A DNA stretch of 64,000 bases from Uranotaenia lowii (taxonomy: Eukaryota; Arthropoda; Insecta; Diptera; Culicidae): the NCBI RefSeq assembly GCF_029784155.1, contig NC_073693.1:358623825-358687824 (forward strand), given 5' to 3'. Positions 1 through 10,709 of this stretch are shown here, piece after piece (position 1 is the stretch's first letter; every line of letters starts with the position of its first letter). The notes beneath the pieces were generated by a model. That model searched no databases and was not told where the DNA came from. It saw only the letters and a list, made by a program, of their open reading frames with translations. Position numbers and translations under genes: made by a program.

Positions 1-131
1 AAAGCTTAATCGATGAATCAAGAATCAGAATGCGGAATCGGATGAATGAGCTTATCGATCTCATCAACATAACAAACCGAGTGGATTTATGGAATCTGCA
101 AATCATTTTCACCTACCTTTTCCAGCTATTT
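1..131 (-). repeat. Dispersed repeat, inverted partner of 61998-62128
   Basis: Read on the minus strand, this segment aligns over its whole length, without obvious gaps, to 61998-62128 on the plus strand. By eye there are about 15 differences in 131 positions. It is cut by the window edge, so the real repeat may be longer. No coding capacity or target duplication is visible. It is an unidentified dispersed repeat, or one of two copies created by duplication and inversion. Confidence 0.75.
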
Positions 132-213
132 TCTGTAAGTATGTGTTTGATTTTGGCATTCGGGAAACACAACACAAAAATCCAATTCTTAACAACATAG
201 TTAACCAATTTGA

Positions 214-624
214 TAGGTTGCCCGGTTTAACCCGAACTTTCCCGGATATTTGATACATAATTTAAAAAAAAATTCTGTCCGACCCGGTTGCCCAAATTTT
301 GATGAAAAACGTCCGGACTTTTCCAGACATATGCACTTTATTCGCAAAACTACACAAAAAACTTACACAGAGTTATCATATATTTTTTGCGTCCTTACCC
401 AATATTTTTTGAGCGAGTTTTATTTTAATAATCATGACCGGTTTTTTGAAAGCCTAAATCACGAATTGAAATCTGAAAATGTGTTTTAATTTAAAAAAAA
501 AAATTCAAGTGTCTTTGGGTTGAAAATTTTGCAATCGGATGGCAGGATATAGACAGATTTTAAGATAAAACTGCCCGAAATTGCCCGGTCCGGTTACGTA
601 CGTGAAAAAATTCTGTCAACCTTG
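214..624. mobile_element. Degraded MITE with AGGTTG/CAACCT termini
   Basis: The segment begins AGGTTGCCCGG and ends GTCAACCTTG, a short imperfect terminal inverted repeat. The interior contains several 'cccgg' and 'ccggac' words. About 75 bp at the right end, read in reverse, resemble the segment starting at 4429, so this is a repeated family. I could not find a convincing target duplication. The end sequence resembles the CAAGGTTGCC terminus of the element at 20013-20400, which suggests a hAT-like group, but the interior differs. Confidence 0.4.
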
Positions 625-810
625 AGCTAACTAACTTATGAATTGATAGTAGTACTGCATTTAGTCAATATCTAGTCATCAAATATTTGCATTACATCTA
701 TATTGAACGATTCAAAGGATTTCATGTTTTGAATTTCCGTCTCTGGTGATTTTGGATATAGTGCCTTAGCTCGCTCTAGATACAACTTGAACTTGAACAA
801 CTTGATACGA

Positions 811-1040
811 AGTTATCTGACCAACCGTAAACAATTTGTTTGTTTAGGAACTGCAAGAAGCTCTTTGAAGTTTCAGATATCGGTGTCCCGCAGAGCAGCA
901 ACATAGGACCTCTCTTATTTTTATTGTACATAAACGATCTTAGCAAGTTACCTCTGCATGGTGTTCCCCGCCTGTTTGCGTATGATACAGCTCTTTTTTA
1001 CCCCGGCACCTGTCCAAATAAATATTGTCTTGATTCAATG
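811..1040 (+). pseudogene. Non-LTR reverse transcriptase fragment
   Basis: Translation gives YLTNRKQFVCLGT in one frame (from 814). A frameshift near 870 is followed by GVPQSSNIGPLLFLLYINDL and then FAYDTALFY. These match the palm region of non-LTR reverse transcriptases: the GVPQGS..GPLLF motif and a decayed F/YADD catalytic box in which the first Asp is Tyr. Frameshift, lost catalytic residue and missing flanking domains make this a dead fragment. The clade is probably Jockey/CR1-like. Confidence 0.8.
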
Positions 1041-1118
1041 ATTTTTATTAATCTCAACTCAGAGATTCATTCAGACACGTCTAACACTCACAAGCATAGA
1101 TCAGTCTTGATGTCTTGA

Positions 1119-2040
1119 TTACTTGATGTTTGGATCTCAACATTTTTGTTTTCGTTTGTGTCCCGATTCACCTCATTTTACGGTATTTAAAACTATAACC
1201 GTTTGTGTCTGTATAATTTTAAATTAGAGTTTAAAAAAAAACTAAGGTTTTAACGAACAAAAACATGTTTATCTGTGATTTTGTAGACTAGATTGGAAAT
1301 TCAAAACTTTAAAGTATTGTATTGACGTGATCAGTTTGTATTAGAATTTTACCTTCAAATCAAGTTTTAAAACAAATGATGGAAAAATTTAATAAGGTAG
1401 AAAGTTGAAATGTGTCATAATTGTTAATTTGGGACACAAAATTAATAATATGTTTACTGCGCATCCGAAAAAAAATTATGTGCTTACGGCAAACTTTGCT
1501 ACAGAATCATTCTCATAACTTGAAAAAATTTTAAAGTCTCAAGGTATCATAAAGTAAAACTAAAATTAAATTAAACTTAATCATAAAAAATCATGGCCTG
1601 TGGTTAGGCTTTCTATTAGGACTTTTTCAGTCACTAATCAAAACCAATAATCGTACTTCCACAGGCAGAACTTATATTTGAATCCCGAAGAATAATAAAA
1701 GATTATTATTATTCTTTTTATCTTTGTTCATGTTTTTAATTATTTTAACATAAAAAAATCAAACTGATCGAAAACATCAACCAAGTTTTTAATAGAAGAT
1801 TTTATTTTAGTTTTCAAATATTAAGTTCATGAAATAAAGAGATTTTTTTATAAAATGATCGATAACAACATCAAAAATATTGACCAGATTTGCTCTTGGG
1901 CATCGATTTTTTCAGTTCGTATTTTTATTTTTTAGATTTGGATATTTCAAAAATATTATTTTTTTTTTAAATACGACATCCTGAAATTCAATGATACTGA
2001 CTCAAAAATGTTTATAAAAATAACAATTTCTCAAAAAAAT
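1119..2040. other. No gene seen; AT-rich
   Basis: AT-rich sequence with homopolymer runs. No credible ORF, terminal repeat or RNA gene was recognised. Confidence 0.6.
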
Positions 2041-2770
2041 TCCTTCTGAATGGAGAAAAATTATCCCCGAAGCTGCGCCCATTGTATGCCGATCTCATCG
2101 CGTAACCAGCTGACTGCAAATTTAATTACTTGTTTGAGTTTGATTAGCACGCTGCCGCCGTTCGACGTCGTGGATTTGGTTGGCGCAAATCTTAATTAAA
2201 TTTTAGTTCCGTTTATTTTTGTACTTTTGTTCGTTGTCCAGGAAGCCGAAACCCAAAATCCGTCCGACCAACCGTTTGCGAGCGAGCGAGCCAGGGACCA
2301 ATCGTCCGCAGGATTAAGATCAAGTAGGAACACGCCAAAACTATGGGAGAGTAAGGAAGCTGCTGATACAGATCTCCGATTTCCGGAGCCTCGAACGTAC
2401 CCACCATGCGTTCCCCCAAGCGGACACGCGAAGTACTGGATTAAAACTTGGCTTTAGCGCTCGCGGACCGGAAATTGTACCTTCCAGTCAGTGTTTTGTA
2501 TTGAATTGCGCCCGAACGCCACCCTCTCTAGGACCCAGTTTTTGGGGCCCGTGGACAAAAACTTTCTATCAGAACCGAGGCGGACCGAAGAATTTTACCA
2601 TTTCAACAAACTTAGCATCGGAACAAATCCCTCGTCCGGATGGCATTTTTCTTTCTGTTTGTGTTGCCGATGAAAATGAGTGGCACCACCGCACTCTGGC
2701 ACAGCTGAAAAGTTGTAAGCTTATTGTTTGGCTTTTCCTCCGTTCCTTCCTTTAGTATGGCGACCGTCGT
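2041..2770. other. GC-richer unique island
   Basis: Base composition is clearly less AT-rich than its neighbours. Short open frames occur on both strands, but none has a recognisable domain or clear codon bias. The left part contains a CAGCTG E-box (about 2109), TTAATTA-type homeodomain words and an octamer-like word. It could be an exon, a UTR or a cis-regulatory element; sequence alone does not decide. Confidence 0.35.
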
Positions 2771-4060
2771 ACAATTCTAGCGAGATCCGATTTTCTGCGA
2801 TAGTTTACTTTGAAATTCAATTATCAATTAGTTTCGGTGCATTGTTACAATGAGACAATGGTTCGGTAAACGTTTAATTTACGACAGCGAAGATTTGGTT
2901 CCAGTTTCTGAGCCAGTCGTGGGAAAATATAAATCTGGAACAGAAAATTTCATTACAACTTCTCACCATACTTTTAGTTCAGTTAGTTTTAATTTGGCTG
3001 TTTTGATTGATATTAAGCTGAGTTTTTGATAGAAAAAACTTAATCCCAATGAAATTTTCTAAATAATATTAATTTGATATTTTCTTTATAAATTTTTAAG
3101 AATATCCATTAATGAAATTGATTCAGCTCCCAAGGATGAAAAACATTATTCAAAAACAACAACATTTATGGCAAAAATTCAAAAAATCAGCACTCTATGA
3201 CATGTCATCAAAAACAATCATCCATACCAAAATAGCCTGCCCATTTGAAATTCCACGCTGCCCTATGGCAATAATTGCAAAACTATAATAGCTATGTAAA
3301 CAATCGATTTCAATTAAACTCATCTGCCACAGCTCAATGAAGTGTCCGTGTGCCTCCATTTGTCCCTGTTAGCTTTTTAGTAGGTGGATCCAAAGAGATG
3401 GTGGCAAAACTCGAGCGACCGTACAATTGAATCAATAATGGAGTCCTCACCCTCCTCCAGCCAGCATCCCGAAATCCCATTTCAACATCCTGAAACGCGG
3501 TAGATTTCCCATGAACCAAATATCCACCAATCATCAGCCCCTCGCTCGTGCTCCAATCCCCACAAACAACAAACGACCTCTTCCTTTTCCCAATCCTGTC
3601 TTTGAAGTAGGGAAAAAGCGACACCGACCGATAACGACGGAACCAACGAAAACCAACAAGTAGGAAAATCTTCCTACAGCATCCAGCTCTTCCAGTCGGA
3701 AGAATCTCGCCCACCAACTTGCGGTGCAGCATCATTGTTCTTTATTGATTCGAATCGCATCTTGTGCATCTTGCTCGCTTGCATTGCTTCTTGTATATGT
3801 ATCCACACTTCTCGTATTTCGGTTGCCTGGTTTTCTTTTGCTGAAGCCGTGCCACCCTTTTGTTACCTCTTTCGTTTTCGAGACGATTCGTTTCGTTTTG
3901 AGGGCCAGGGATCGGTAACCTACGGTTTTTTGGGTGTGAAGGTGCTGCTTCGAAGCTATGGATTTTTCAAAATCAAAACAAATATTTAAAAAAATTATCG
4001 AATCGAGTCGATAAAGACGTTGGAGATGTAGCAGGCTACAATTCAAACTTTTGAATATGA
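2771..4060. other. No gene recognised; GC-richer part 3320-3950
   Basis: 3320-3950 is GC-richer and contains overlapping open frames up to about 130 codons on the minus strand. None shows a family motif, and frames on both strands are open at once, which argues against coding. No repeat signature was seen. Confidence 0.4.
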
Positions 4061-4425
4061 GGACAAAGCAGGCCGAAATTTTTTGTACTGAATAGTCAGT
4101 AGGCCGAATGAGTATTTAGCCAAATAGTCACTAGACCGAATGGTCGAAAATTCAAATGGTGGATGGCGGATTCTTAGGCCAAACGGTCTTTAGGCTGAAT
4201 AGACGAAAGACCAAATGAATACTAGGTCAAATAACTTGAAGATGGAATAGTGCAATGTCAAAATTAGTTATTAAGCCGAAAGTTGCTCGGACGATTGGAG
4301 GCTAGACCAAACGGATTCTAATCCGAATTGATGTTAGGCTAAATAATGGTTCGGCGGAATGATCGTTAGACTTAGCATCCATTTCACCTAAAATTCATTC
4401 AGCCTAACTTCCATTAGACCTATCA
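4060..4425. repeat. Degenerate short tandem repeat (GGCCGAATGGTC-like)
   Basis: The sequence repeats variants of 'tagGCCgAATgGTC' and 'TTAGaCCaAAtg' every roughly 20-25 bp, with alternating forms such as 'aggccgaatgag', 'agaccgaatggtcg' and 'aggccaaacggtc'. The units are highly diverged, so this is an old tandem array. No coding function is indicated. Confidence 0.6.
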
Positions 4426-4428
4426 TAA

Positions 4429-4570
4429 GGTTGCAAGATTTTTTTCCGGACGTATTGGGACCGGACAAATTCGAGCAATTTTATCTAAAATTTTAGGCTT
4501 CCAAAACACTTGTCATGATTATTTGGAAAAAACTTGGCATAAAAAATTAATTTCTGGATGTAAAAATTTA
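4429..4570. repeat. Fragment of the 214-624 MITE family
   Basis: It starts AAGGTTGCAAGATTTTTTTC and continues with 'gggaccggacaaattcgagc' and 'aattttatctaaaattttag'. The same order of words occurs in the reverse complement of about 540-624. Only this end is present, so it is a truncated or decayed copy. Confidence 0.5.
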
Positions 4571-5019
4571 AAATTATATTAACTTGCTAATGTGAAACCA
4601 GCGTTGGTTAGAATGCGCCAAGCGTGAAATTTCGAGTTTTGAACACCCAATACTGAGGAAACCAAAGGGTGCGTGTATTGAAGCTGTCGTCCACGCCGAA
4701 AAGAAAAGCGATTTTGTTCAAATGTTGGAGTGAACGGTCGCGGAAAAAGTGTCGGGCTCTAAAATTAGCCACAAGTGCCGCAGAAAAAATGCGTGTTTTA
4801 CCGGTTTCGTTCCGGACCTGAGGTGCGAGGTTTACCAACATTGTCAGCGGCAGCAGGAATTCGACAAGCAACTGGATTAATACAGTCGATCCGACCAGCC
4901 GACCAAGCGGTCTGCCATCAGCGCGGCAATTCGACAGGAAAAGGATCGGCAATCGAGCCCAGTTCCGCATAGAAAATAAAAACTAACCCCCTGGTAGTCC
5001 CCAGAAGGCGCCATAGTCG

Positions 5020-5450
5020 TAGGGCGGCTGACTATTGAAGGCAGAGGCATCAATAATGCAATCGGCATAGGGCGGTAGAAAGGCAAGGCAGAGGCACCAG
5101 TAGTGCTACCAAAGCGGCACTCCAGACGAAGAACGACCAACCATCGAGGCGTAGGCTCCAGTAGGGCCACCAAATCGACGATAAATGCGTAGGGCGGCCG
5201 AAGAGTGTAGCAGAGCTACCTAGGGTGTCTTCCAACCGGCACCTCAGGTGAAGGGTTGCTGACTATCGATGCAGAGGTCTGTAGTGCTTAAATCGGTGCT
5301 ACGGGCGTTTGGCGGCCGATTATCGAAGGCAGAGGCACCAATTGTGTACTCCAAATCAGCCTGCAGGGCGGTCGACTAGCGATGCGAAGGCTGCAGTAGG
5401 GCCACAAATGTGGCGCTCCAGGCGAAGGGCGGCCGAAATCAAGCTAGAAA
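5020..5450. repeat. Degenerate tandem repeat, period about 57 bp
   Basis: A GC-rich unit containing 'gcggccgactatcgaaggcagaggca', 'ccagtagtgct' and 'aaatcggcact' recurs near 5028, 5087, 5145, 5200, 5257, 5314, 5367 and 5427, a spacing of roughly 53-61 bp. About 7-8 diverged copies are visible. The GC content contrasts with the surroundings. Short open frames crossing it are by-products of the repeat. Confidence 0.65.
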
Positions 5451-5581
5451 CACTAACGGTGTTCCCATAATCGGCACAGCCTGAGATCAAATTGCGAGGT
5501 ACCGAGAAGGAGAAGGTCCCTCCAGCGACCACCAATAGCATGCAAAGCGGTAGATTGATGGTCACAAATCTTAACGAGTTC

Positions 5582-6047
5582 CTACCTACCTACCTAAGGG
5601 TCCAACGCCGATTGACCGGCGCATAGGGCTGAGATAAAAGATCTCCACTGCTGGCGATCCGGAGCCAGCGTCTTCACTTGCTGCCAGCCGAGGTTCTCGT
5701 CAACTATGCGGATTTCAGCGGCTAGACTTCGCCGCCACGAGCTTTTGGGCCTGCCTCTTCTTCGATGCCCATCTGGATTCCAGTCAAGCGCCTCTCTGCA
5801 AATCTCGTTTTCATCTCTTCGCAGCGTGTGCCCAATCCATCTCCACTTACGTTCCCGAATCTCGATTTCTAGCGCCTTTTGATGACACCGGCGATGAAGT
5901 TCAACGTTTGAGATCCAGTTGCCAGGCCACCAAGCGCGGATGATGTTCCGCAGGCAGCGATTCACAAAAACTTGCAGTTTTCGCGTCGTCACCGCATATG
6001 TGCACCAAGTTTCGCACCCGTACAGCAATACGGATTTGACGTTTGAG
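5582..6047 (-). mobile_element. 5'-truncated RTE-like non-LTR retrotransposon
   Basis: A 466-bp insertion flanked by a perfect 11-bp duplication TTAACGAGTTC (5571-5581 and 6048-6058). On the minus strand the 3' end is a short tandem tail of (GGTA)n at 5582-5595 rather than poly(A), as known for several RTE-type elements. The 5' end is truncated inside the coding region, the usual outcome of incomplete reverse transcription. It sits inside reverse transcriptase pseudogene A and splits it. Confidence 0.85.
5594..6045 (-). pseudogene. C-terminal end of non-LTR ORF2 (RTE-like)
   Basis: An open frame without stops begins at the truncation point. It contains LLYGCETWCTY, then KLQVFVNRCLRNI, RERKWRWIGHTLRRDEN and RRRGRPKSSWRRSLAAEI. 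This is the distinctive tail that follows the reverse transcriptase in many invertebrate non-LTR polyproteins of the RTE type: the YG(S/C)ETW block, the KWRWIGH(T)LR block and the GRPxxxWRR block. No RT palm motifs are included, so the piece is non-functional although the frame is intact. Family assignment rests on remembered motif order. Confidence 0.8.
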
Positions 6048-6950
6048 TTAACGAGTTCACCACTAGCTTATTAGATTGGATGATCAAGGTGTTCCAAGTG
6101 GACTGCATCTACACCAACAGAAGGCCTTCGATATAGCAGGAATCAACAATTTTTTGGATGTATCAGCGCGAATTGGTATCGGAGGAAACATCTTACCTTA
6201 GATCAAGCCTTAAATGGTAGATAGCCAACATTACGTGTCTGTCAATTCTGTGCACTCTGCATCCTTTAAAGCGTCTTCCGGAGTGCCTCAAGGCAGTCAT
6301 TTGGGACCTTTGCTTTCCATTCTTCTGATGAACAATCTGCCGGACTTCCTTTCGGATGCCTTCGTATTGATTTACGCAGATGATGTGAAACTATTGTTTG
6401 TCAGTAAAATGCGCAGCAAGATCTTTCACAAGAAACAGTACACTAATCCAGTTCACATATTCCCTAGGTGGTAAAAATATTGCAAGAGTTACCCGTGTTA
6501 AAGATTTAGGTAGCAAATTGGATTCTGGATTGAGTTTCAGGGCTCACACTGTAGTAGCAGATGGGATTAATTTGTTCGGAGTCGTGAGACATTTTGCTGG
6601 AGAATTGGAGGATGCATACACCATCAAAAAATTCTACGCTTACAGCTTTGTGCGATCGAGGTTAGATTTCACAAGCACAGTTTGGAGTCCCATGTACCAA
6701 ACATATATAAACCGAATGGAAGCGTTTCGTCAAATTTGCAGTGAAGAATCTTGACTGGGGAGATCGGAATAAAGATAGAGGCATGATGGATTCAACGTTT
6801 CTATGTTCCCACTTGACAGCAAACACATGCACTTTGCGCTTGAACATCGCAGGACGAACTACAGCCGCAACGAACCAGTTTTCCGTTTTATGAGGAAGGT
6901 GAATAATACTAACTGTGTTATTGACCTTAACTTAAGCATGAAATTAATAA

Positions 6951-7249
6951 ATAGATAAGGTCAGATTCTCAATTCCGAGGATGTAATTAGAGTTTAAATT
7001 CTGAATTTAAGAGACAAGTTCGAATTTTAGTCTGGAAAAACGAATTCCAGACCTAAACTAGAATGTGAATCTTTGGACTAAGAAAAATCTGAATCTTATT
7101 TTTTATTCTAAGAAGTTTGAATTATATGAAATCGATATCTTTAATTGAAAGTCTGAACTTTGAATCCAGTATTTCAGCCTAACCTCTGAAATTAGCATTC
7201 ATAACAAATTCCGCAAAAGTAAATCTGAGCACGATAAAACAACTTACCG
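6951..7249. other. No gene seen
   Basis: AT-rich sequence between two reverse transcriptase pseudogenes. It may be decayed element sequence, but no motif was recognised. Confidence 0.5.
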
Positions 7250-8000
7250 AACAGTGGCTAGTTAATTCAGCAGTCCAACGATGCAGCAATTTGAACGAAC
7301 TTCAACAATATATTCAATCCGAACAAAACGATTTTGGAAAGATGTCAACTCGGAACGTTAGTCTAAGTTGATACCAAAAAATGTTTCTTACAATAACTAC
7401 TAAGAAGACTCTTCATTAGACGCATTCGAGTTCTTCGCCGAATTCTTTCAAGTATCGCCGAGTATCTTTTGAACAACGCATAAATAAGACAAGATCGCCA
7501 ATTACCGTTAGAAATATTACTCGAATTCAAAACAGCGATATCTGATATACGAGAAAAGATTATAACGCTCAACGAATCGTGAATGTGTGGCGCTGGTGAA
7601 ATACCAAACTCATTCTTGAAAAAATGTGTAAATGGACTTCCTCTTCCTGAAGATTTGGAAAATCTCGCATGTTATACCAATACACAAGAACGGCTCTAGA
7701 CTCACCGTCGAAAACTATCTCAAGATACCAACTTCACAGAGTTTGTATTGAGAAACTCACAGTGGATGCTGCAAGGTTTCCAAGTTGACGTTATATACAC
7801 TAACATGTACAAAGCCTTTGACGTGATCAACATAAACGCTCAACTGTCAGTATTGTGCAAGAATGAAATTACCAGTTCCTGTCTTCAATGGATTCGTTCG
7901 TACCTGATCGAAAGAATGCTATACGTCAAACTGGAGAACGTAAGATCAAGTACTTTCTCGGTCAACAGTGGTGTTCCACAAGGAAGTCGCTTAGGACCTT

Positions 8001-8145
8001 TAGGGTCTAAGCAAGACACATCTGTACCGCTATCTGACTGTCAAAAACTACCCTTTTTCACTTCCTTCGCTTGCTTTGTTCTTCCTATATTCTTGAAGGA
8101 CAACACACTGCTAATGCGAGGTTCAAGACACTACAAACCCCCCTT
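8001..8145 (+). repeat. Left terminal direct repeat
   Basis: Starts TAGGGTCTAAGCAAGACACA and runs to about ACTACAAACCCCC. It matches 9446-9595 with few substitutions and one gap of about five bases. The ends carry a short inverted match (AGGGTC / GACCC in the right copy). Confidence 0.75.
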
Positions 8146-8410
8146 TACTTTTTTTTTTTTCAACATAGTAAGTCATTCTGAACGAAACTTTGTTGGTTCT
8201 TTCCTCGAGGGTTGCGGTTGATCATTAGCATCGGGATGCTAAGACCAACTGTTTCCAAATCGGAATAAATTCATCTTAAGGAATCATTATATTTTTGATT
8301 TATATTATATGTCCTTAAAACTCCAGGTTTAACTAAATTTATAATCCGACGCTATGCCATCTTTTTTTACTGAAAAGTCTCAGAAACATATTTTCCCCCA
8401 ATAACGAGCT

Positions 8411-8735
8411 CGAGAACACCCTGTTCTTCTTCTGTATAACTTTCAAATCACTATCCCGAGACCAAACTGTTCTCCTTCTATTACATAGGTATTTACACTC
8501 TTTCAACACTTGCGCCTGAGAACTCCTGTCAAAACAGGTACATTACTTACTCCCGAGAACTACCTGTTCTTCTCCTGTCAAAACAGGTATATTCTACGCC
8601 TGAGAACTACTTGTTCTCCTCCTGTCAAACAGGAACATTCACCCGAGAACTAATTGTTCTCCTCCTGTTAAACAGGTACATTTTGAACCCGAGAACAACT
8701 GTTCTCCTGCTGTCGAACAGGTACACACTTCAATC
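8411..8735. repeat. Tandem repeat with hairpin-forming units
   Basis: About seven units of 36-60 bp, each beginning 'gagaac' followed by 'tgttctcctcctgtcaaacagg' or a variant, start near 8411, 8458, 8518, 8554, 8602, 8645 and 8692. Each unit holds two dyads: GAGAAC...GTTCTC and CCTGT...ACAGG. It lies in the interior of the LTR-like element. Confidence 0.7.
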
Positions 8736-9445
8736 GTTCAAAGTTCTTCAATGCCAAATCTTTTCGCATTCAAACTTTTTTTATGAACAGGACAGAAACA
8801 ACCTATGTCGGTTGCACAGCTCGCCAACACGCAAAGGAATTCTCTAGACCTCATTATCATCGTAAGAACAACGGTCCCCGAATTGCATTTATCCATTTCA
8901 ACCTGATTGATATTCAGAAGATATAATTTCTCTTCCGGGTGGTTTGTTAATCTGATGCGTGAGTTTAAAAAAAATCCTAAATCGGTCCCAATTGTGAAAG
9001 CAATTACATTTTTTCAAAATCAGATTCGAGTTTTCAAGTCACTGACACAAATTGAAAACTTGCTCAGGGTGGAACGAACAAATTTCTCACACGAACGTAG
9101 TTTTGGCTTCCCTCCAAACGAATCGCAGCTGCTCGATAAGAAACTCAATTCAATGTCCGTTCCAGGACCTTCCGGCTAGAAACCCGCCTTATGACCTAGA
9201 ATACCTGATTTTCGTTCTTTTCCAACATGTCGGTGTACTTGCTGCCCACACACAGCAACAGCTCTTCCAAGGAATCTTTCTCTCGGTCCACAACAACGGC
9301 AGTGGACGCGGTTATACCGAAAGCTCAGGGACCACAACCATTAGCCCCATTCGACGGTTCCAAACCCCGGGAATATGTGTGCCAGTACCTGGTGCAACAT
9401 CTCGAACGCTTTCCGGAGTACTTATCCCATTCTTGTCGCCAATTT

Positions 9446-9595
9446 TAGGGTCCAAGCAAGACACATCTGTTTCGCTATCTATCTGTCAAAAACTACCCTT
9501 TTTCACTTCCCTCGCTTGCTTTGTTCTTCCCACATTCTTCTATGTTCTTAAAGGACAACACACTGCTAATGCGAGAGTCAAGACACTACAGGACC
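9446..9595 (+). repeat. Right terminal direct repeat
   Basis: Starts TAGGGTCCAAGCAAGACACA and ends ACTACAGGACCC. It is the partner of 8001-8145. Few differences separate the copies, so the insertion is much younger than the degraded reverse transcriptase around it. Confidence 0.75.
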
Positions 9596-9790
9596 CCTTC
9601 TTTTCATCGCTGTTCTGAACGAATTCCTGAAGTACTGAATGATGTTTTGGTGTTGGTTTATGTCGATGATTTTGAATTGCTTTTGCCTATTCGCCGCCCG
9701 AGGGATTGCTCGACTCTGCAAAAATGCCTTTGTTTTGGGACCGTGGACACTTTTCGGACACGATTTGAAAACGCGACGTTTAATTTCACT

Positions 9791-10706
9791 CAACTTAAAA
9801 ACTCAACTTTATTTTGCGGTTTGATTTGGGGGGTTTTTATTAGCGATGTAGTCAACACGGCGATTGGTTTTGAACTGTGTGTCTACACTTGTGTTGTACC
9901 AAAAGTGGCGAATGGTGGAACAGAATACAAATTAATAAGATTTCACACATCTACATTTTGTGAATATGAAATGAGAAAAGAGCATAATTTTTACTCTGTG
10001 TGCATATTTCTCCCTGTACTGAACAGAGCATAAGCTCTTTTAGATTGCTTTCGGGTTGGTCTAAATTCCCGTCAAAAGATGTCAATATCTGTCCCTACCA
10101 CTACTATTGAGCGCACGGTGAGTTTACACTCAAACAGCCTTAGACAGGTTTATATTTTAAACTTCTTACATAGAGATTTTTTTTGTTTTATTCTACAGTA
10201 GAAGTTTGGAGTCTGAAGATCCAGCTCTGAATCCCGATATTGTTGTTATATGAAACTATTATTATGAACCCAGGGTTTGAATCCAAATTGATTACTGATC
10301 TTTATAACTGAACCTTATATTTGAACCGGGATACTAATAATATGGGACCAAAGCCGAGCTGAATGCCCAGAACAATCTGATATGTATATTGTGGAAAGTA
10401 GACTGGAAACTGAGTAAACCATTTATGTTTTAGCTATGAATATGCTTTGAAAATTTGGTTTTACGACAAACCTTGTGTCTGAGTCAAATACTAAAGCTGA
10501 ATCTGACTAGTCATTCTGGGAATTATGTGAAAAAAATTAAATTAAATTTAACATGGTACTCACACGCAACGCATTTGAGAAGTTTAAAAAAATGGAATCT
10601 TAATTTATGATATAATTGAAACATTCGAATAATTGCAAAAAAAAAACGAGGGATAAAGAAAAGGCATGAGGAGGAATATAGAAAATATAAGTATTAAAAA
10701 AATAGA
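9791..10706. other. No gene recognised
   Basis: An open frame runs on from the RT remnant to about 10030 but shows no reverse transcriptase thumb motif. The rest is AT-rich without recognisable features. Confidence 0.5.
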
Positions 10707-10709
10707 TAA

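Larger units (their letters stand above)
5535..6900 (+). pseudogene. Non-LTR reverse transcriptase pseudogene A, interrupted
   Basis: Reading begins with GRLMVTNLNEF just left of 5571. It resumes after an inserted element at 6059 as TTSLLDWMIKVFQVDCIYTN, the RT palm segment before the first catalytic Asp. Further on are SSGVPQGSHLGPLL (about 6275), the intact catalytic box LIYADDVKLLF (about 6365), and thumb-like sequence VKDLGSKLDSGLSFRAHT (about 6500) followed by DFTSTVWSPMYQTYINRMEAF. These blocks lie in different frames with several stops, so the gene is dead. It belongs to the same family as the pseudogene at 7250-9790, which shares the FQVD(V/C)IYTN block. The clade is Jockey/CR1-like by motif; endonuclease sequence was not found. 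Confidence 0.8.
8001..9595. mobile_element. Small LTR-like element inside RT pseudogene B
   Basis: Two direct repeats of about 145-150 bp bound a 1.3-kb interior. The insertion falls exactly between the GVPQGSRLGPL and YVDD blocks of the reverse transcriptase. A possible 4-bp target duplication CCTT (7997-8000 and 9596-9599) fits LTR retrotransposons. No protease, integrase or RT domain is found inside, so it would be a non-autonomous TRIM-like element. A primer-binding site was not recognised. An interior open frame at 9227-9448 has no family motif I know; its stop overlaps the right repeat. Confidence 0.65.
7250..9790 (+). pseudogene. Non-LTR reverse transcriptase pseudogene B, interrupted
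   Basis: The 5' part shows scattered blocks in changing frames (SAVQRCSNLNELQQYI near 7280; SRLTVENY near 7697). A long open stretch from 7748 follows, with FQVDVIYTNMYKAFDVI (first catalytic Asp block), LQWIRSYLIERMLYVKLENV and SGVPQGSRLGPL ending at 8000. The palm then breaks off at an inserted element (8001-9595) and resumes at about 9600 with IPEVLNDVLVLVYVDDFELLL, which carries the catalytic YVDD-type box. Upstream stops and frameshifts show the gene was already decaying or has decayed since. It is the same family as pseudogene A. Confidence 0.8.

Noticed and set aside
2213..2755. Overlapping ORFs as a host gene
   Set aside because: No recognisable domain, splice structure or codon bias; left as an unassigned GC-richer island.
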